Source: Actinotalea subterranea (lineage in GTDB: Bacteria > Actinomycetota > Actinomycetes > Actinomycetales > Cellulomonadaceae). Taken from it: a stretch of DNA of 64,000 nt. Positions within the stretch are counted from its first letter, which is position 1. Each line of letters starts with the position of its first letter. The stretch spans positions 272,827 through 336,826 of the forward strand of contig NZ_VTTP01000001.1 in the NCBI RefSeq assembly GCF_008364845.1. Direction: 5' to 3'. Of the stretch, positions 1-8,752 are shown one piece after another. Under the pieces are notes generated by a model. It saw nothing but the letters and a program-made list of their open reading frames with translations, had not been told where the DNA came from and did not search any database. Position numbers and translations under genes: made by a program.

Positions 1-443
1 ACGGACCGCTCCGCGGCGCCCTGCGCGCCGCGCTGTGGCTCCTCGTGGTCGCGGCCGTCGGCCTCGCCCTCGCCGGCACAGCCGTCCACACCGCGACGGC
101 GCTCGACGCACGCGCCGTCGAGGTCGCACGCCTGCAGGGCCTCGGCGTCTCCCGGCGATCGGTGGTCGCGTCCTTCCTCGCCGAGCACAGCGCGGTCACG
201 CTCGTGGTCGTCGCGGCGGGCACCGGTGTCGGCGCGTTCACCGGCTGGGCGGTCGGCCCGCTGCTGGCGGTCTCCGCGACCGGTCGCCCACCGGTCCCCG
301 CCGCCGCGTTCGGGTGGCCCTGGGCGAGCCAGAGCGTGCTGGTGCTCGGCCTCGTCCTCGGCTGCGCCGCCGTCGTGGTCCCCGTCGCGCTGCGGACCGT
401 GCGCCGAGCCACCGTCGCCCACCTGCGCATGGACGCCTCATGA
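1..443 (+). CDS. FtsX-like ABC transporter permease, C-terminal part (gene starts before window)
   Basis: The last ~147 codons of a gene whose 5' end lies outside the window. The protein is strongly hydrophobic with three likely membrane segments. Between the first two lies ARLQGLGVSRRSVVASFLAE, the cytosolic loop typical of FtsX/MacB-type permeases, which couples an ATPase to the membrane domain. The TGA stop overlaps the ATG of the next permease by four bases (ATGA), so the two are probably translationally coupled and may form one transporter. The ATPase is not visible here and may lie upstream. The substrate cannot be told from sequence; family members export lipoproteins, peptides or drugs, or act in cell-wall signalling. 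Confidence 0.8.
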   Translation, partial: GPLRGALRAALWLLVVAAVGLALAGTAVHTATALDARAVEVARLQGLGVSRRSVVASFLAEHSAVTLVVVAAGTGVGAFTGWAVGPLLAVSATGRPPVPAAAFGWPWASQSVLVLGLVLGCAAVVVPVALRTVRRATVAHLRMDAS

Positions 444-3226
444 CGGCCTCCCGGCACCGGCGTCCCGGGCGGGCGCGCCGCCGTCGCCTCGGCCTGCACC
501 TCGCGGGCGTGCCGCGGCAGTCCCGCACCGACCTCGGGCTCCTGGCGACGACCCTCGCCGTCGTGCTCCTCACCATCGCGCTCGCGGACGCGACACCACG
601 GTTCCTCACGCGCACGGCGGACGACGCCATCCGCATCGCCGTGGCCGAGGCGCGGCCGTCGACAGACCTGTCCGTCGACGCACCCTTCGAGGAGGACTTC
701 TACGTCGACCGCGTGCTGAGCGCCGGTGCCCGTGCGTCGGTCATCGAGGTCGCCGGGCGGGTCGACGCGGCGCTCCCGCCCGTCGTCGCCCGCGTCGTCG
801 GGCCACCGGTCGTCACGGTCCGCAGCGTGCCACTGACCATCGCGCTGCCCGACGGCACGCCCGGTGCCACGGTGCGCGTGGCGCACACCTGGAGCGCCGA
901 CGCCTCGGGTGTCACGTGGGTCGAGGGCGCTGCACCCGCGGCCACCGTCACGGTCGAGGACGTCGCGGCCGACCCGGGCGCACCGTCGTGGCCGGTCGAG
1001 GTCGGCGTCTCCGAGGCCGTCGCGACGCTCCTCGACGTCGGGCCGGGTGACACGATCGGCGCCCAGGACGACAGCCGCCAGGACGTCCCGCTCACGGTCA
1101 GCGGCGTGTTCCGCGCCGTGGACCCCGACGACGCGGTGTGGTCGCGGGTCCCCGAGATGCTCGAGCCCCATCAGTACGGGTCCGGCCCCGCGCAGCGCAC
1201 CGAGGCCGCCGTGTACCTCTCGGCCGAGTCGCTGCCCGCGGCACGGGTCACGCTCGAGCCGGCCCAGGTGACGCGGACCCTCACGTTCCCCGTCGACCCG
1301 TCGGCGGTCGACCTCGCGACCCTCGACGAGCTCGCCGCCTCCGTCGCCGCAGCGGAGGCGGCCCCTTCCTCGCTCGACGTCGCCGGGCCCCACCCATCGG
1401 TGCGCACGCAGCTCGACCGCGTGCTCGTGGAGACCGACGCACGGATCGACGCGGCCGGGTCCCAGGCCTCCGTGCTGCTCGCGGGCGTGGTCGCGGCCGG
1501 AGCTCTCGTCCTGGTGCTGACGGCCGAGCTCCTGACGCGAAGGCGGGCCGTCGCGCTCGCGCGGAGCCGGGCCCGGGGTGCGTCGCTCGCGGCGATCGGC
1601 GTCCAGCTCACGGTCGAGTCCGCGACCGTCGCGACGCTCGGCGCCGCCCTCGGCCTCCTCCTGGCGTCCGTGGTCGCACCCGGCCCCGTCGCGTGGCCGT
1701 GGCCCGTCCCGTCACTGGCGGTCGCGGCCGTCGCCCCACCGCTCCTGGGGATGCGGGCCGCCGCGCTCGCGACCGGTGGGCGACGTGTCCCGGCGGACCG
1801 GCACCAGCGCAGGTTGGCGGCTCGCGCACGGGTCGTGCGGCGCGTGGCGCTCGAGGCGTCGCTCGTGCTCGTCGCCGTCGCGGCGCTCCTGACCCTGCGG
1901 CGGCGCGGCGCCGTCGGCCTGGGCGGCTCCGCGGACCTCGTCCTCGCCGCGGCGCCCGCCCTCGTCGCCGCCGCGGGCGGCCTCGTGCTGCTCCGGCTCG
2001 TGCCACCGGTGCTGCGCGGTGCGCTCGCCGCGAGCCGGCGGGCGAAGGGCATGACACCGCTCGTCGCGACCGCGCGCGCGCAGGCGGCCGGCGCACCCCT
2101 CGCCGTCGTCGCCCTCGTCGTGGCCACGAGCCTGGTGACGTTCGGTGCCGCGCTCGCCCAGACGGTGCGCGTCGGCCAGGTCGAGGGCTCCTGGGACAGC
2201 GTGGGGGCCGACGTCGTGGTGAGCACGGCGCCCGGCGACGCCCTCGCCGACGCCGCGGCGTCGCTCGCCTCCGCGGACGGCGTCGAGGCCGTCGCGCTGC
2301 TCCGGGTCGCGGACGGAGTCCAGCTCTTCGGCGGCGGCGACGTCGACCGCGTGCGCGTCCTCGCCGTCGAGCCCACCACGTTCGCGCGGCTCCTCGCGGC
2401 GACGCCGTTCGACGCACCCTCCGCGGGCCTCGGCACGGCGTCCGACGGCGCGCCCGCGGCCCTCGTCGACGGCGAGCTCACGCGGTCGGGCGAGGACCTC
2501 GCACTCCTGTGGGACGGGTCCTCGGTGGCGCTCGACCCGGTCGGCACGGCGCCGACGCTCCCCTCGGGACCGAGCGCCACGGACGACGGCGCAGCGACGG
2601 ACGCCGACGGCCCGCCGCCGACCGTGGTGGTCGACCGTGACGCGCTCGCCGAGGCCGTCGGGGCCCCGGTGCCGCCGAACGCCGTGTGGGTCGTCGGCAC
2701 GGGCGCCGACGCGGCCGTCTCGTCAGCCGTCGAGACCGCCGGGCTCGCCGACGCGACGGTGACGAGCCGCAGCGCGTGGCTCGCCGAGCGTCGCGACGAG
2801 CCGCTCACGGCGGGGCTCATGACGCTCGCGGTCGCGTGCCTCGTGGTGCTCCTCGCGCTGACCGCGCTGTCCGCGCTCCTGGGCGCCTCGTCCGGCGCAC
2901 CCGAGCGGGCGACGGCGCTCGCGACCCTGCGGGTGCTCGGCGTGGACCGCCGCGGCGCGACGCGCGTGGCGGTCGGCGAGCTCCTCCCGACGGCGGTCGT
3001 CGCGTGCGTCACGGGCGTCGGGCTCGGAGCGCTGCTCGCCGCGCTGGTCTCCGGGCCGCTCGCGCTCCGGCTCGTCACAGGGCAGGCGGGCGACCCGGCG
3101 CTCGTGCTGCCCTGGTGGGCCGCGGCACCCGCGCTCGTCGTGCTGACGACCGTGCTCGCCGTCGTGGCCGTCGAGTCCTCCCTGCGACGGCGCGAGCGGC
3201 TGGGCCAGGTGCTGCGCGTCGGCTGA
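440..3226 (+). CDS. FtsX-like ABC transporter permease, 928 aa
   Basis: A large membrane protein starting at the ATG that overlaps the previous stop. After an Arg-rich N-terminus comes one membrane segment (about residues 32-50), then a ~300-residue extracellular region, then a block of hydrophobic segments from about residue 350, a second extracellular domain, and a C-terminal group of three segments ending in a basic tail. Stretches such as ARSRARGASLAAIGVQLTVE and ATLRVLGVDRRGATRVAVGE match the cytosolic coupling loops of FtsX permeases, and the duplicated layout is that of double-FtsX permeases. It probably pairs with the truncated permease upstream and an ATPase outside the window. Substrate unknown. 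Confidence 0.8.
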   Translation: MTASRHRRPGRARRRRLGLHLAGVPRQSRTDLGLLATTLAVVLLTIALADATPRFLTRTADDAIRIAVAEARPSTDLSVDAPFEEDFYVDRVLSAGARASVIEVAGRVDAALPPVVARVVGPPVVTVRSVPLTIALPDGTPGATVRVAHTWSADASGVTWVEGAAPAATVTVEDVAADPGAPSWPVEVGVSEAVATLLDVGPGDTIGAQDDSRQDVPLTVSGVFRAVDPDDAVWSRVPEMLEPHQYGSGPAQRTEAAVYLSAESLPAARVTLEPAQVTRTLTFPVDPSAVDLATLDELAASVAAAEAAPSSLDVAGPHPSVRTQLDRVLVETDARIDAAGSQASVLLAGVVAAGALVLVLTAELLTRRRAVALARSRARGASLAAIGVQLTVESATVATLGAALGLLLASVVAPGPVAWPWPVPSLAVAAVAPPLLGMRAAALATGGRRVPADRHQRRLAARARVVRRVALEASLVLVAVAALLTLRRRGAVGLGGSADLVLAAAPALVAAAGGLVLLRLVPPVLRGALAASRRAKGMTPLVATARAQAAGAPLAVVALVVATSLVTFGAALAQTVRVGQVEGSWDSVGADVVVSTAPGDALADAAASLASADGVEAVALLRVADGVQLFGGGDVDRVRVLAVEPTTFARLLAATPFDAPSAGLGTASDGAPAALVDGELTRSGEDLALLWDGSSVALDPVGTAPTLPSGPSATDDGAATDADGPPPTVVVDRDALAEAVGAPVPPNAVWVVGTGADAAVSSAVETAGLADATVTSRSAWLAERRDEPLTAGLMTLAVACLVVLLALTALSALLGASSGAPERATALATLRVLGVDRRGATRVAVGELLPTAVVACVTGVGLGALLAALVSGPLALRLVTGQAGDPALVLPWWAAAPALVVLTTVLAVVAVESSLRRRERLGQVLRVG

Positions 3227-3254
3227 CCGGAGCGGGGGGTGGCGGGCCGCGCCG

Positions 3255-3260
3255 TAGAGT
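3255..3260 (+). promoter_or_regulatory. Leaderless-type -10 hexamer for rlmC
   Basis: TAGAGT followed by seven bases and then the ATG of rlmC, with no Shine-Dalgarno sequence in between. This spacing puts the transcription start on or next to the A of ATG. Confidence 0.5.
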
Positions 3261-3267
3261 CGCCCCC

Positions 3268-4395
3268 ATGCGGTGCACGTACTTCGACGCGGCCCGGTGC
3301 CGCTCGTGCACCCTGCTGGACCAGCCGTACGCCGTGCAGCTCGCCGGCAAGGTGGGCCACTGCGCCGAGGTGCTCGGCGAGCACGGCGACCTGACCTGGC
3401 TGCCACCCGTGACGAGCGCCGAGCAGGGCTTCCGCAACAAGGCGAAGATGGTGGTCGGCGGCAGCACCTCGGCGCCGACGCTCGGCATCCTCGACCCGAC
3501 CGGGCGCGGTGTCGACCTGCGCGCGTGCCCGCTCTACTCCGCGCGCATGCACGCCGCGCTGCCCCTGCTCGCGGACTTCGTGAGCCGTGCGTCGATCACC
3601 CCGTACGACGTGACGACCCGCTCCGGCGAGCTCAAGCACCTCCTGGTGACCGAGTCGCCCGACGGCGATCTCATGGTGCGGCTCGTGCTGCGCTCCCAGG
3701 AGGCCGTGACCCGCATCCGCAAGCACCTGCTGGCCCTGCAGGCGGCACTGCCTCAGCTCGCGGTCGCCTCCGTGAACCTCCTGCCGGAGCACAAGGCGGT
3801 GACCGAGGGCGAGCGCGAGATCCTGCTGACCGAGGGCGCCACCCTGCGCATGCGGGTCAACGGGATCGACCTGCACCTGCGCCCCCAGAGCTTCTTCCAG
3901 ACGAACACCGAGGTCGCGGCCGCGCTGTACCGGCAGGTCACGGCCTGGGTCGATGCGATCTCCCCGGCGTCGATGTGGGACCTGTACTGCGGCGTCGGGG
4001 GCTTCGCGCTGCACGCGGCGACCCCCGGCCGGGCCGTGACGGGCATCGAGCGCAGCGTCGAGGCGGTCGCGAGCGCGAGGCTGACCGCACGGGAGCTGGG
4101 CCTGGCAGACGTGCGCTTCGAGGCGGGCGACGCGGCCGACGTCGGCGGCACGGCCGGGGGCGCACTTCCTGAGCTCGTCGTCGTGAACCCGCCGCGGCGC
4201 GGCATCGGCGAGCCGTTGAGCCGGTGGCTCGAGGCGTCGGGCGTGCGCCACGTCGTCTACTCGAGCTGCAACGCCGAGACGCTCGCGCGCGACCTGCGCG
4301 CGATGCCGTCGCTGCGCCCGCGGGAGGGACGCGTCCTCGACATGTTCCCGCACACGGGCCACTACGAGGTCGCGGTCCGGCTCGAGCGCGACTGA
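3268..4395 (+). CDS. rlmC: 23S rRNA (uracil-747-C5)-methyltransferase RlmC
   Basis: An AdoMet-dependent methyltransferase of the RumA/RumB family, expected to make m5U747 in 23S rRNA. The 375-residue length and residue numbering match the E. coli enzyme as I recall it: four iron-sulfur ligands C3, C11, C14 and C87 (MRCTYFDAARCRSC... and RACPLY), the AdoMet motif DLYCGVGG near residue 238, VVNPPRRG, and the catalytic nucleophile C334 in SSCNAETL. The ATG is preceded by a -10-like hexamer rather than a ribosome binding site. It is transcribed in the same direction as the permeases but probably from its own promoter. Confidence in the family is high; the exact uridine follows from RlmC-specific length and the N-terminal Cys pattern. 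Confidence 0.93.
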   Translation: MRCTYFDAARCRSCTLLDQPYAVQLAGKVGHCAEVLGEHGDLTWLPPVTSAEQGFRNKAKMVVGGSTSAPTLGILDPTGRGVDLRACPLYSARMHAALPLLADFVSRASITPYDVTTRSGELKHLLVTESPDGDLMVRLVLRSQEAVTRIRKHLLALQAALPQLAVASVNLLPEHKAVTEGEREILLTEGATLRMRVNGIDLHLRPQSFFQTNTEVAAALYRQVTAWVDAISPASMWDLYCGVGGFALHAATPGRAVTGIERSVEAVASARLTARELGLADVRFEAGDAADVGGTAGGALPELVVVNPPRRGIGEPLSRWLEASGVRHVVYSSCNAETLARDLRAMPSLRPREGRVLDMFPHTGHYEVAVRLERD

Positions 4396-4461
4396 GCCGT
4401 TGCGGGGCGGGTCGAGGCTCAGCTCGGTGCCCAGGTGGCGTCAGGGCGGAGCAGCGCCGCG

Positions 4462-4839
4462 TCACACCTCGACGTCGAGGATGAGCCCCTCTTCGGCGGG
4501 TTCGACGCGCTCGGGGATGAGCTCGGCGAGGGTGGTGCCCTGCGCGAGGGCGGCGACCAGCTCCTCGACGGGCATGCCGAGGGTGGCGGCGACCGCGTAG
4601 ACGTAGCCGGGGGTGCCGTCGTTCGCGGCGCGCTCCGGCTGCTCCGGCGGCTCGGAGGCTTCCGCACGCGCCAGCTGCACCCGCTCGAGGAGGGCCGCAC
4701 GCTCCGCGCGCACGGCGGCGGCGTCCCGAGGGCCCTGCACGGGCGGTGCGCCCGGTGGGGGCGGCCCCGCAGCACCCGACGGCACGACCGCCGGGTGGAC
4801 CGGCGACGCTCCGACGCCGGTGACGCTCGAGACGCTCAC
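4462..4839 (-). CDS. Hypothetical protein with C-terminal small helical repeat domain
   Basis: A 125-residue protein starting at GTG (VSVSSVTGVG) with a strong AGAGGAGG ribosome binding site eight bases upstream. The N-terminal half is rich in Pro, Ala and Gly (low complexity), followed by a probable short coiled segment ([20 protein letters not shown]) and a C-terminal stretch with LGMPVEELVAALAQGTTLAE. That pattern (L-G-x-x-x-x-E-L-x-x-A-L-x-x-G-x-x-L-A-E) is a small helical unit seen in many uncharacterised actinobacterial proteins. No signal peptide or membrane segment is visible. Convergent with rlmC. The function is not recognised. Confidence 0.65.
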   Translation of the reverse strand: MSVSSVTGVGASPVHPAVVPSGAAGPPPPGAPPVQGPRDAAAVRAERAALLERVQLARAEASEPPEQPERAANDGTPGYVYAVAATLGMPVEELVAALAQGTTLAELIPERVEPAEEGLILDVEV

Positions 4840-5014
4840 GGGGGACCTCCTCTGATGCCTGCACTCACTGCCCCCGGTCACCCAGGGATCCCCCGTCCTT
4901 GCATCGACCGCCCGGGGCACCGTGAGAGCAGATCGCCCGGACATCACTCGATCGAGTGACCTCGCTCGGCGCCCCCAGGCGCGGTCCATGGCCATTGTCC
5001 AGATCTGGGCCCGA

Positions 5015-5031
5015 GTTCAGCCCCAGTGAAC
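5015..5031. promoter_or_regulatory. Operator-like inverted repeat IR1 upstream of the AbiEi-type gene
   Basis: GTTCA-GCCCCAG-TGAAC: perfect five-base arms with a seven-base centre. The same design recurs at 5143-5159. AbiEi antitoxins are known to autorepress by binding paired inverted repeats upstream of their gene, so this is a plausible binding site; direct evidence is absent. Confidence 0.5.
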
Positions 5032-5142
5032 AGAGCGCTGTTCTGGACTTCGCGAGCGCCAGACGACACTCTCGGACTCGGCCATCCGCCGCCTGCGCGC
5101 CGCGTTGCCCCCGCGGCGTGCTCAGGTCCATGATCCAGGTGT

Positions 5143-5159
5143 GTTCAGCCGCGATGAAC
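5143..5159. promoter_or_regulatory. Operator-like inverted repeat IR2 upstream of the AbiEi-type gene
   Basis: GTTCA-GCCGCGA-TGAAC, the second copy of the inverted repeat, ending 11 bases before the ATG at 5171. It shares GTTCAGCC and TGAAC with IR1, 128 bases away. Occupancy here would cover the ribosome binding region or transcription start. Confidence 0.5.
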
Positions 5160-5170
5160 GGGGCTCTCAG

Positions 5171-6184
5171 ATGGACAAGGACGCCGACGCGAGCCTTCTC
5201 ACCATCGACACGGCCCTCCGCGGCCTCGCGGGCTACGGGATCGGCGCGACGTTCACCGTCGGACCGGACCGGACCGCTCGGCTCGAGACCGAGGGCCACG
5301 GTCACCACAGCTACGCGATGACCTTCCGCGAGCGTGTCACGCCCGCGGTGGCCTCGGCCCTCGACACGCCGGGCACCGGGCGACTCCTCGTCGTCGCCCC
5401 CCATGTGAGCGAGGCAGCGGCGGACACGCTGCGCGGGCGCGGCATCGACTACGTGGACCTGGCGGGCAACACGCACGTCGCATGGCCCGGTCTGCTCGTC
5501 GACGTCCGCGGACGACGCCGCCCGCCGGTCCCACGCCCGAGGTCCACGGCGGCCTCGCGCGCGTTCACCCGCTCGGGCGTACGCGTCGTCTTCGTCCTGC
5601 TGAGCTGGCCGACGCTGCTGCGACGCCCCCTGCGAGAGATCGCGCGCGCGAGCGGGGTCTCGCTGGGCACCGCGCAGGTCGTCGTCGAGGACCTCACCGA
5701 CGCGGGGTATCTGCGCAGGTCAGGGCGCGTCCGGTCGCTCGCCCGCGGCGGCGAGCTCCTGAGCCGGTGGGCCGAGGCGTACGCGACGTGGCTCGTGCCC
5801 TCGCTCGACCTCGGCGCCTACGCGGCCGACGTCCCCGGCTGGTGGCTCGGCGCCGACGCGGACCTCGACGACGCGGGCGCGCAGCTCGCGGGCGACGCAG
5901 CCGCAGCCGTGCTCGACCCGTCGCTGCACGCGACCACCGCCGTCCTCTACGTCGACACCCTGCCGACGGAGCTCGTCGCGCGCCACGGCATGCGACCAGA
6001 CGCCGAGCGCGCGGACGTGCGCTTCCGCCGCAGGTTCTGGGACGTCCCCCAGGACGCCTCCGCACTGGTGCCCGCCCCTCTCGTCTACGCGGACCTCGTG
6101 ACCTCCGGCAGCCCGGAGCTGCGTGCGCACGGCGACGCGCTGCGCCGCGCGCACGACCGGCTCGCCCGCCTCGACCGCACCTGA
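5171..6184 (+). CDS. AbiEi-type winged-helix antitoxin/transcriptional regulator, apparently orphan
   Basis: A 337-residue protein resembling the stand-alone actinobacterial proteins annotated as type IV toxin-antitoxin AbiEi antitoxins. The N-terminal half has the hallmark run LLVVAPHVSEAAADTLRGRG followed by IDYVDLAGNTHV. The middle has a winged-helix segment (LREIARASGVSLGTAQVVVE, then DLTDAGYLRRSGR). The ATG start was chosen because the preceding codons read through an operator-like repeat and look non-coding. No AbiEii nucleotidyltransferase toxin is next to it: the downstream neighbour is a convergent peptidase gene. It is probably a DNA-binding regulator that controls itself through the two upstream inverted repeats. 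Its targets and any toxin partner are unknown. Confidence 0.7.
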   Translation: MDKDADASLLTIDTALRGLAGYGIGATFTVGPDRTARLETEGHGHHSYAMTFRERVTPAVASALDTPGTGRLLVVAPHVSEAAADTLRGRGIDYVDLAGNTHVAWPGLLVDVRGRRRPPVPRPRSTAASRAFTRSGVRVVFVLLSWPTLLRRPLREIARASGVSLGTAQVVVEDLTDAGYLRRSGRVRSLARGGELLSRWAEAYATWLVPSLDLGAYAADVPGWWLGADADLDDAGAQLAGDAAAAVLDPSLHATTAVLYVDTLPTELVARHGMRPDAERADVRFRRRFWDVPQDASALVPAPLVYADLVTSGSPELRAHGDALRRAHDRLARLDRT

Positions 6185-6228
6185 GGGCGGGCCGACCACC
6201 ACCGGTCCACCGCGCACGCGTCCCCAGC

Positions 6229-7218
6229 TCAGCCGGGCCACACCGGCAGGTCGACCGCTGCCGTCCGGACCGCCGTCGCCTGCGCGACGCCATCACGGAT
6301 CGCGAGCTCGAGCACGTGCGCCGCCGCCGCCTGGAGCTCCACGAGCGCGAGAACCCGCGCGCGGCGGTCGGCCGGGGGCGGCAGGGGCGTGCTGCCGGTC
6401 GCGAGCGTGAAGACGGTGTCGCCGTCCGTGAGCGTGTGCACGGGGTCGAGCGCGCGTGCCATGCCGCTGTGCGCCGCCGTCGCGGTGCGGGACGCCTCGG
6501 CCGGGTCCAGGTCGGCGCTCGTCGCGACGACGGCGATCGTGGTGTTGAACGGGGCGGCGGCCGGTGCCCGGCCACCCTCCACCTGCGGGGCCACGCCGCG
6601 AGGCCGCGGGGCTCCCGAGGCGTTGACGACCGCGAGCGCCGCGACCACGACGTCGCCGCCAACCCCGGTGAGCCGCACGGACGCCGTGCCGACGCCACCC
6701 TTGTGCGTCTGCCCCGCGATCGCGGCGCCCGTGCCCGCACCGACGTTGCCGCGCGCGACGGCCGCGCCGTCCCCCGCGGCGTCCGCAGCCGCAGCCGCCG
6801 CGTAGCCCATCTCCTCGTCGGGACGCGCGTCGAACCGCCCGCCCCGCCCGAGGTCGAAGATCGCGGCCGCGGGGACGATCGGGACGACCTCGCCTGGCGT
6901 CGCTGAGACGGGGAACCCGCGGCCGTGCTCGGCGCACCAGCGTTGGGCCCCGTGGGCCGCGACCAGCCCGTACGCGGAACCCCCTGCCAGGACGACGGCG
7001 TCGACCGTCGGCACCAGCGTCCGGGGGTCGAGCGCATCCGTCTCGTGCGTGCCGGGGCCGCCGCCGCGCACGTCGACCCCGCCGACCGTCCCCGGTGGCG
7101 GCAGGACGACCGTGACGCCGGTGAGCCACCCCTCGTCGGTCCGCTGGACGTGGCCCACCCGCACGCCGGGCACGTCGCTGAGGGAGCCGGGCCGGTCCGG
7201 GGCCTGCGAGGTCGTCAT
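6229..7218 (-). CDS. P1 family peptidase (DmpA-type N-terminal-nucleophile aminopeptidase)
   Basis: A 329-residue P1 (S58) family protein, the group of self-cleaving aminopeptidases that includes DmpA and the beta-peptidyl aminopeptidases. Characteristic features are the N-terminal LSDVPGVRVGHVQ, the glycine-rich VVLAGGSAYGL, NVGAGTGAAIAG followed by KGGVGTASV, and APFNTTIAVVATSADL, where the NTT segment holds the probable self-cleavage site and catalytic Thr. No signal peptide is visible, so it is probably cytoplasmic. The start codon lies six bases after a -10-like hexamer (minus strand). It is divergent from the WS/DGAT gene and convergent with the AbiEi gene. The natural substrate is unknown. 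Confidence 0.87.
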   Translation of the reverse strand: MTTSQAPDRPGSLSDVPGVRVGHVQRTDEGWLTGVTVVLPPPGTVGGVDVRGGGPGTHETDALDPRTLVPTVDAVVLAGGSAYGLVAAHGAQRWCAEHGRGFPVSATPGEVVPIVPAAAIFDLGRGGRFDARPDEEMGYAAAAAADAAGDGAAVARGNVGAGTGAAIAGQTHKGGVGTASVRLTGVGGDVVVAALAVVNASGAPRPRGVAPQVEGGRAPAAAPFNTTIAVVATSADLDPAEASRTATAAHSGMARALDPVHTLTDGDTVFTLATGSTPLPPPADRRARVLALVELQAAAAHVLELAIRDGVAQATAVRTAAVDLPVWPG

Positions 7219-7224
7219 GGGCAC

Positions 7225-7230
7225 ACGGTA
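7225..7230 (-). promoter_or_regulatory. Leaderless-type -10 hexamer for the P1 peptidase
   Basis: TACCGT on the minus strand, six bases before the ATG, with no Shine-Dalgarno sequence between. Confidence 0.45.
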
Positions 7231-7293
7231 GCCACGTCGTCCGCGCGACCTTCGTCGCACCCTCCGGGGCCGTGCACCTGCGAGGGTCGGACG

Positions 7294-8670
7294 ATGGGTC
7301 CGCGACCGGTCGAACGCCTGGGCACGATGGACCTCGTCGAGCTCGCGTCCGACGTGGGGCCCGTGCCGCGCAACGTCGGCTGCGTCCTGCTGCTCGGCCA
7401 GGACCACCCCGCCGCCCGGCCCCTCGACCCGGACGCCGTGGCCCGGACGCTCGTCGAGCGGGTCCCTGCCGTGCGCCGGCTCGGGCAGCGGCTCGTACGG
7501 GCACCCTGGGGCCTCGGTCGGCCGTACTGGGCCGACGACCCGGCCTTCGACCCCGCGGCGCACGTGACCCTGCTCGAGCTCGCACCGACCGGGGGCGAGC
7601 GACCGCAGGAGTCCGTTGCGCAGGGTGCGGAGGCGACCCTGCTCCGCGCCGCGACGCGAGTCCTGGGCGAACCGCTCCCCCGCGCCCGCCCGCTGTGGCG
7701 CGCGGTCGTCGTGACCCAGACCCGTGGCGGGCGGGCCGAGGCCGTGGCCGTCGTCGTCGTGCTGCACCACGTTCTCGCGGACGGCATCGGCGGGCTCGCG
7801 GTGCTCGCGGAGCTCGTGGACCGGCCTGGCCCGACCCGCGCCGCCCGACCACGTGTCGTCGCGCCGTGGCCGAGCCGGCTCGACCTGGCACGCGACGCGA
7901 CCCGGGGACGGGTCCGGCGGCTCCTGCGCCTCCCACAGGCCCTGCGCCACGCCCGCGGCGGGGGCACCGAGCTCGGTCGCGGCTCGGGCGGCCGCGCGCC
8001 GCGGTGCTCGATCAACGCCCCGACCGGTCCGCACCGGGCCGCGGCCGGGGTGCACGTGCCCCTGGCCGCGGTCCGCGCCGGTGCGCGGCGGCACGGCGCC
8101 ACGGTCAACGACGCCCTCCTCGTCGCCGTGACCACCGCGCTCGAGAGCGTGCTGATCGCCCGGGGCGAGACGGTCAGCGAGCTCGTGGTGTCCGTCCCGG
8201 TCTCCGCGCGGGCGGCGGCCACGGACGGCTCCCTCGGGAACCAGGTGGGCATCATGCCCGTCCGCGTCCCGCTGCGGGGCTCGCCCGCCGAGCGTCTCGG
8301 GGCGGTCGCGGCGCTCACCCGAGCACGCAAGACGCACGCACGCGGGTCGTCGGCAGCGCTCATCGGCCCGGTCTTCCGCGTGGTCGCGGCCGCGGGCCTG
8401 TTCCGGTGGTTCGTCGACCGCCAGACCCTCGTGAACTCGTTCCTGACCAACCTCGCCGGCCCGACGACGCCACTCCGGCTCGCCGGCGCGGAGGTCCTGC
8501 GCGTCCTCCCCCTGAGCATCACCGCGGGGAACGTGGGCGTGGCCTTCGCCGCGTTCTCCTACGCCGGGTCCCTCTCGGTCACGGTGATGGTCGACGCCGA
8601 CGTGGTGCCCGAGGTGACAGAGCTCGCGTCAGCCCTCGGGCGGGCGCTCGAGGCGGTCGCCGGCGCCTGA
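7294..8670 (+). CDS. Wax ester synthase/diacylglycerol acyltransferase (WS/DGAT family)
   Basis: A 458-residue bifunctional O-acyltransferase expected to use acyl-CoA to make triacylglycerol or wax esters for storage lipid bodies. The catalytic motif HHVLADGIGG (HHxxxDG) lies near residue 160. The C-terminal domain has the conserved NSFLTNLAGPTTPLRLAGAE and later PLSITAGNVGVAF segments of the family. The N-terminal DLVELASDVGPVPRNVG also fits. The start was placed at ATG 7294; an in-frame ATG 33 bases later (MDLVEL) is possible. It stands alone and is divergent from the peptidase. The physiological acceptor is not evident from sequence. Confidence 0.85.
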   Translation: MGPRPVERLGTMDLVELASDVGPVPRNVGCVLLLGQDHPAARPLDPDAVARTLVERVPAVRRLGQRLVRAPWGLGRPYWADDPAFDPAAHVTLLELAPTGGERPQESVAQGAEATLLRAATRVLGEPLPRARPLWRAVVVTQTRGGRAEAVAVVVVLHHVLADGIGGLAVLAELVDRPGPTRAARPRVVAPWPSRLDLARDATRGRVRRLLRLPQALRHARGGGTELGRGSGGRAPRCSINAPTGPHRAAAGVHVPLAAVRAGARRHGATVNDALLVAVTTALESVLIARGETVSELVVSVPVSARAAATDGSLGNQVGIMPVRVPLRGSPAERLGAVAALTRARKTHARGSSAALIGPVFRVVAAAGLFRWFVDRQTLVNSFLTNLAGPTTPLRLAGAEVLRVLPLSITAGNVGVAFAAFSYAGSLSVTVMVDADVVPEVTELASALGRALEAVAGA

Positions 8671-8695
8671 GCCGGAACCAGAGGCCCGTGAACGA

Positions 8696-8734
8696 CCCGG
8701 CCCGCGCCCGCCCGTGGGACGTGCGCGGGCCGGG
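8696..8734. terminator. Bidirectional terminator-like hairpin between convergent genes
   Basis: Perfect 12-base arms CCCGGCCCGCGC and GCGCGGGCCGGG around a 15-base loop, placed between the ends of the WS/DGAT and osmC genes. There is no T-tract, as is common in GC-rich actinobacteria. Confidence 0.6.
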
Positions 8735-8752
8735 GTGCGACCTCGCCCCGCG

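Larger units (their letters stand above)
4840..5170. other. Intergenic region with operator-like inverted repeats
   Basis: A 331-base gap between divergent genes. It is less GC-rich than its surroundings in places. It holds two matching 17-base inverted repeats (listed separately) and a third palindrome, GAACAG-AGCG-CTGTTC, at 5028-5043 that partly overlaps the first. No coding capacity is convincing. Confidence 0.6.

Noticed and set aside
1171-4362. A 1063-codon open frame on the minus strand
   Set aside because: It is antisense to the FtsX permease and rlmC. Its translation is Arg/Ser/Thr/Ala-rich with no motif, as expected for shadow frames in very GC-rich DNA.
5105-5170. N-terminal extension of the AbiEi-type protein
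   Set aside because: The extra codons cross the operator-like repeat at 5143-5159 and are not family-like, whereas ATG 5171 begins the conserved region.
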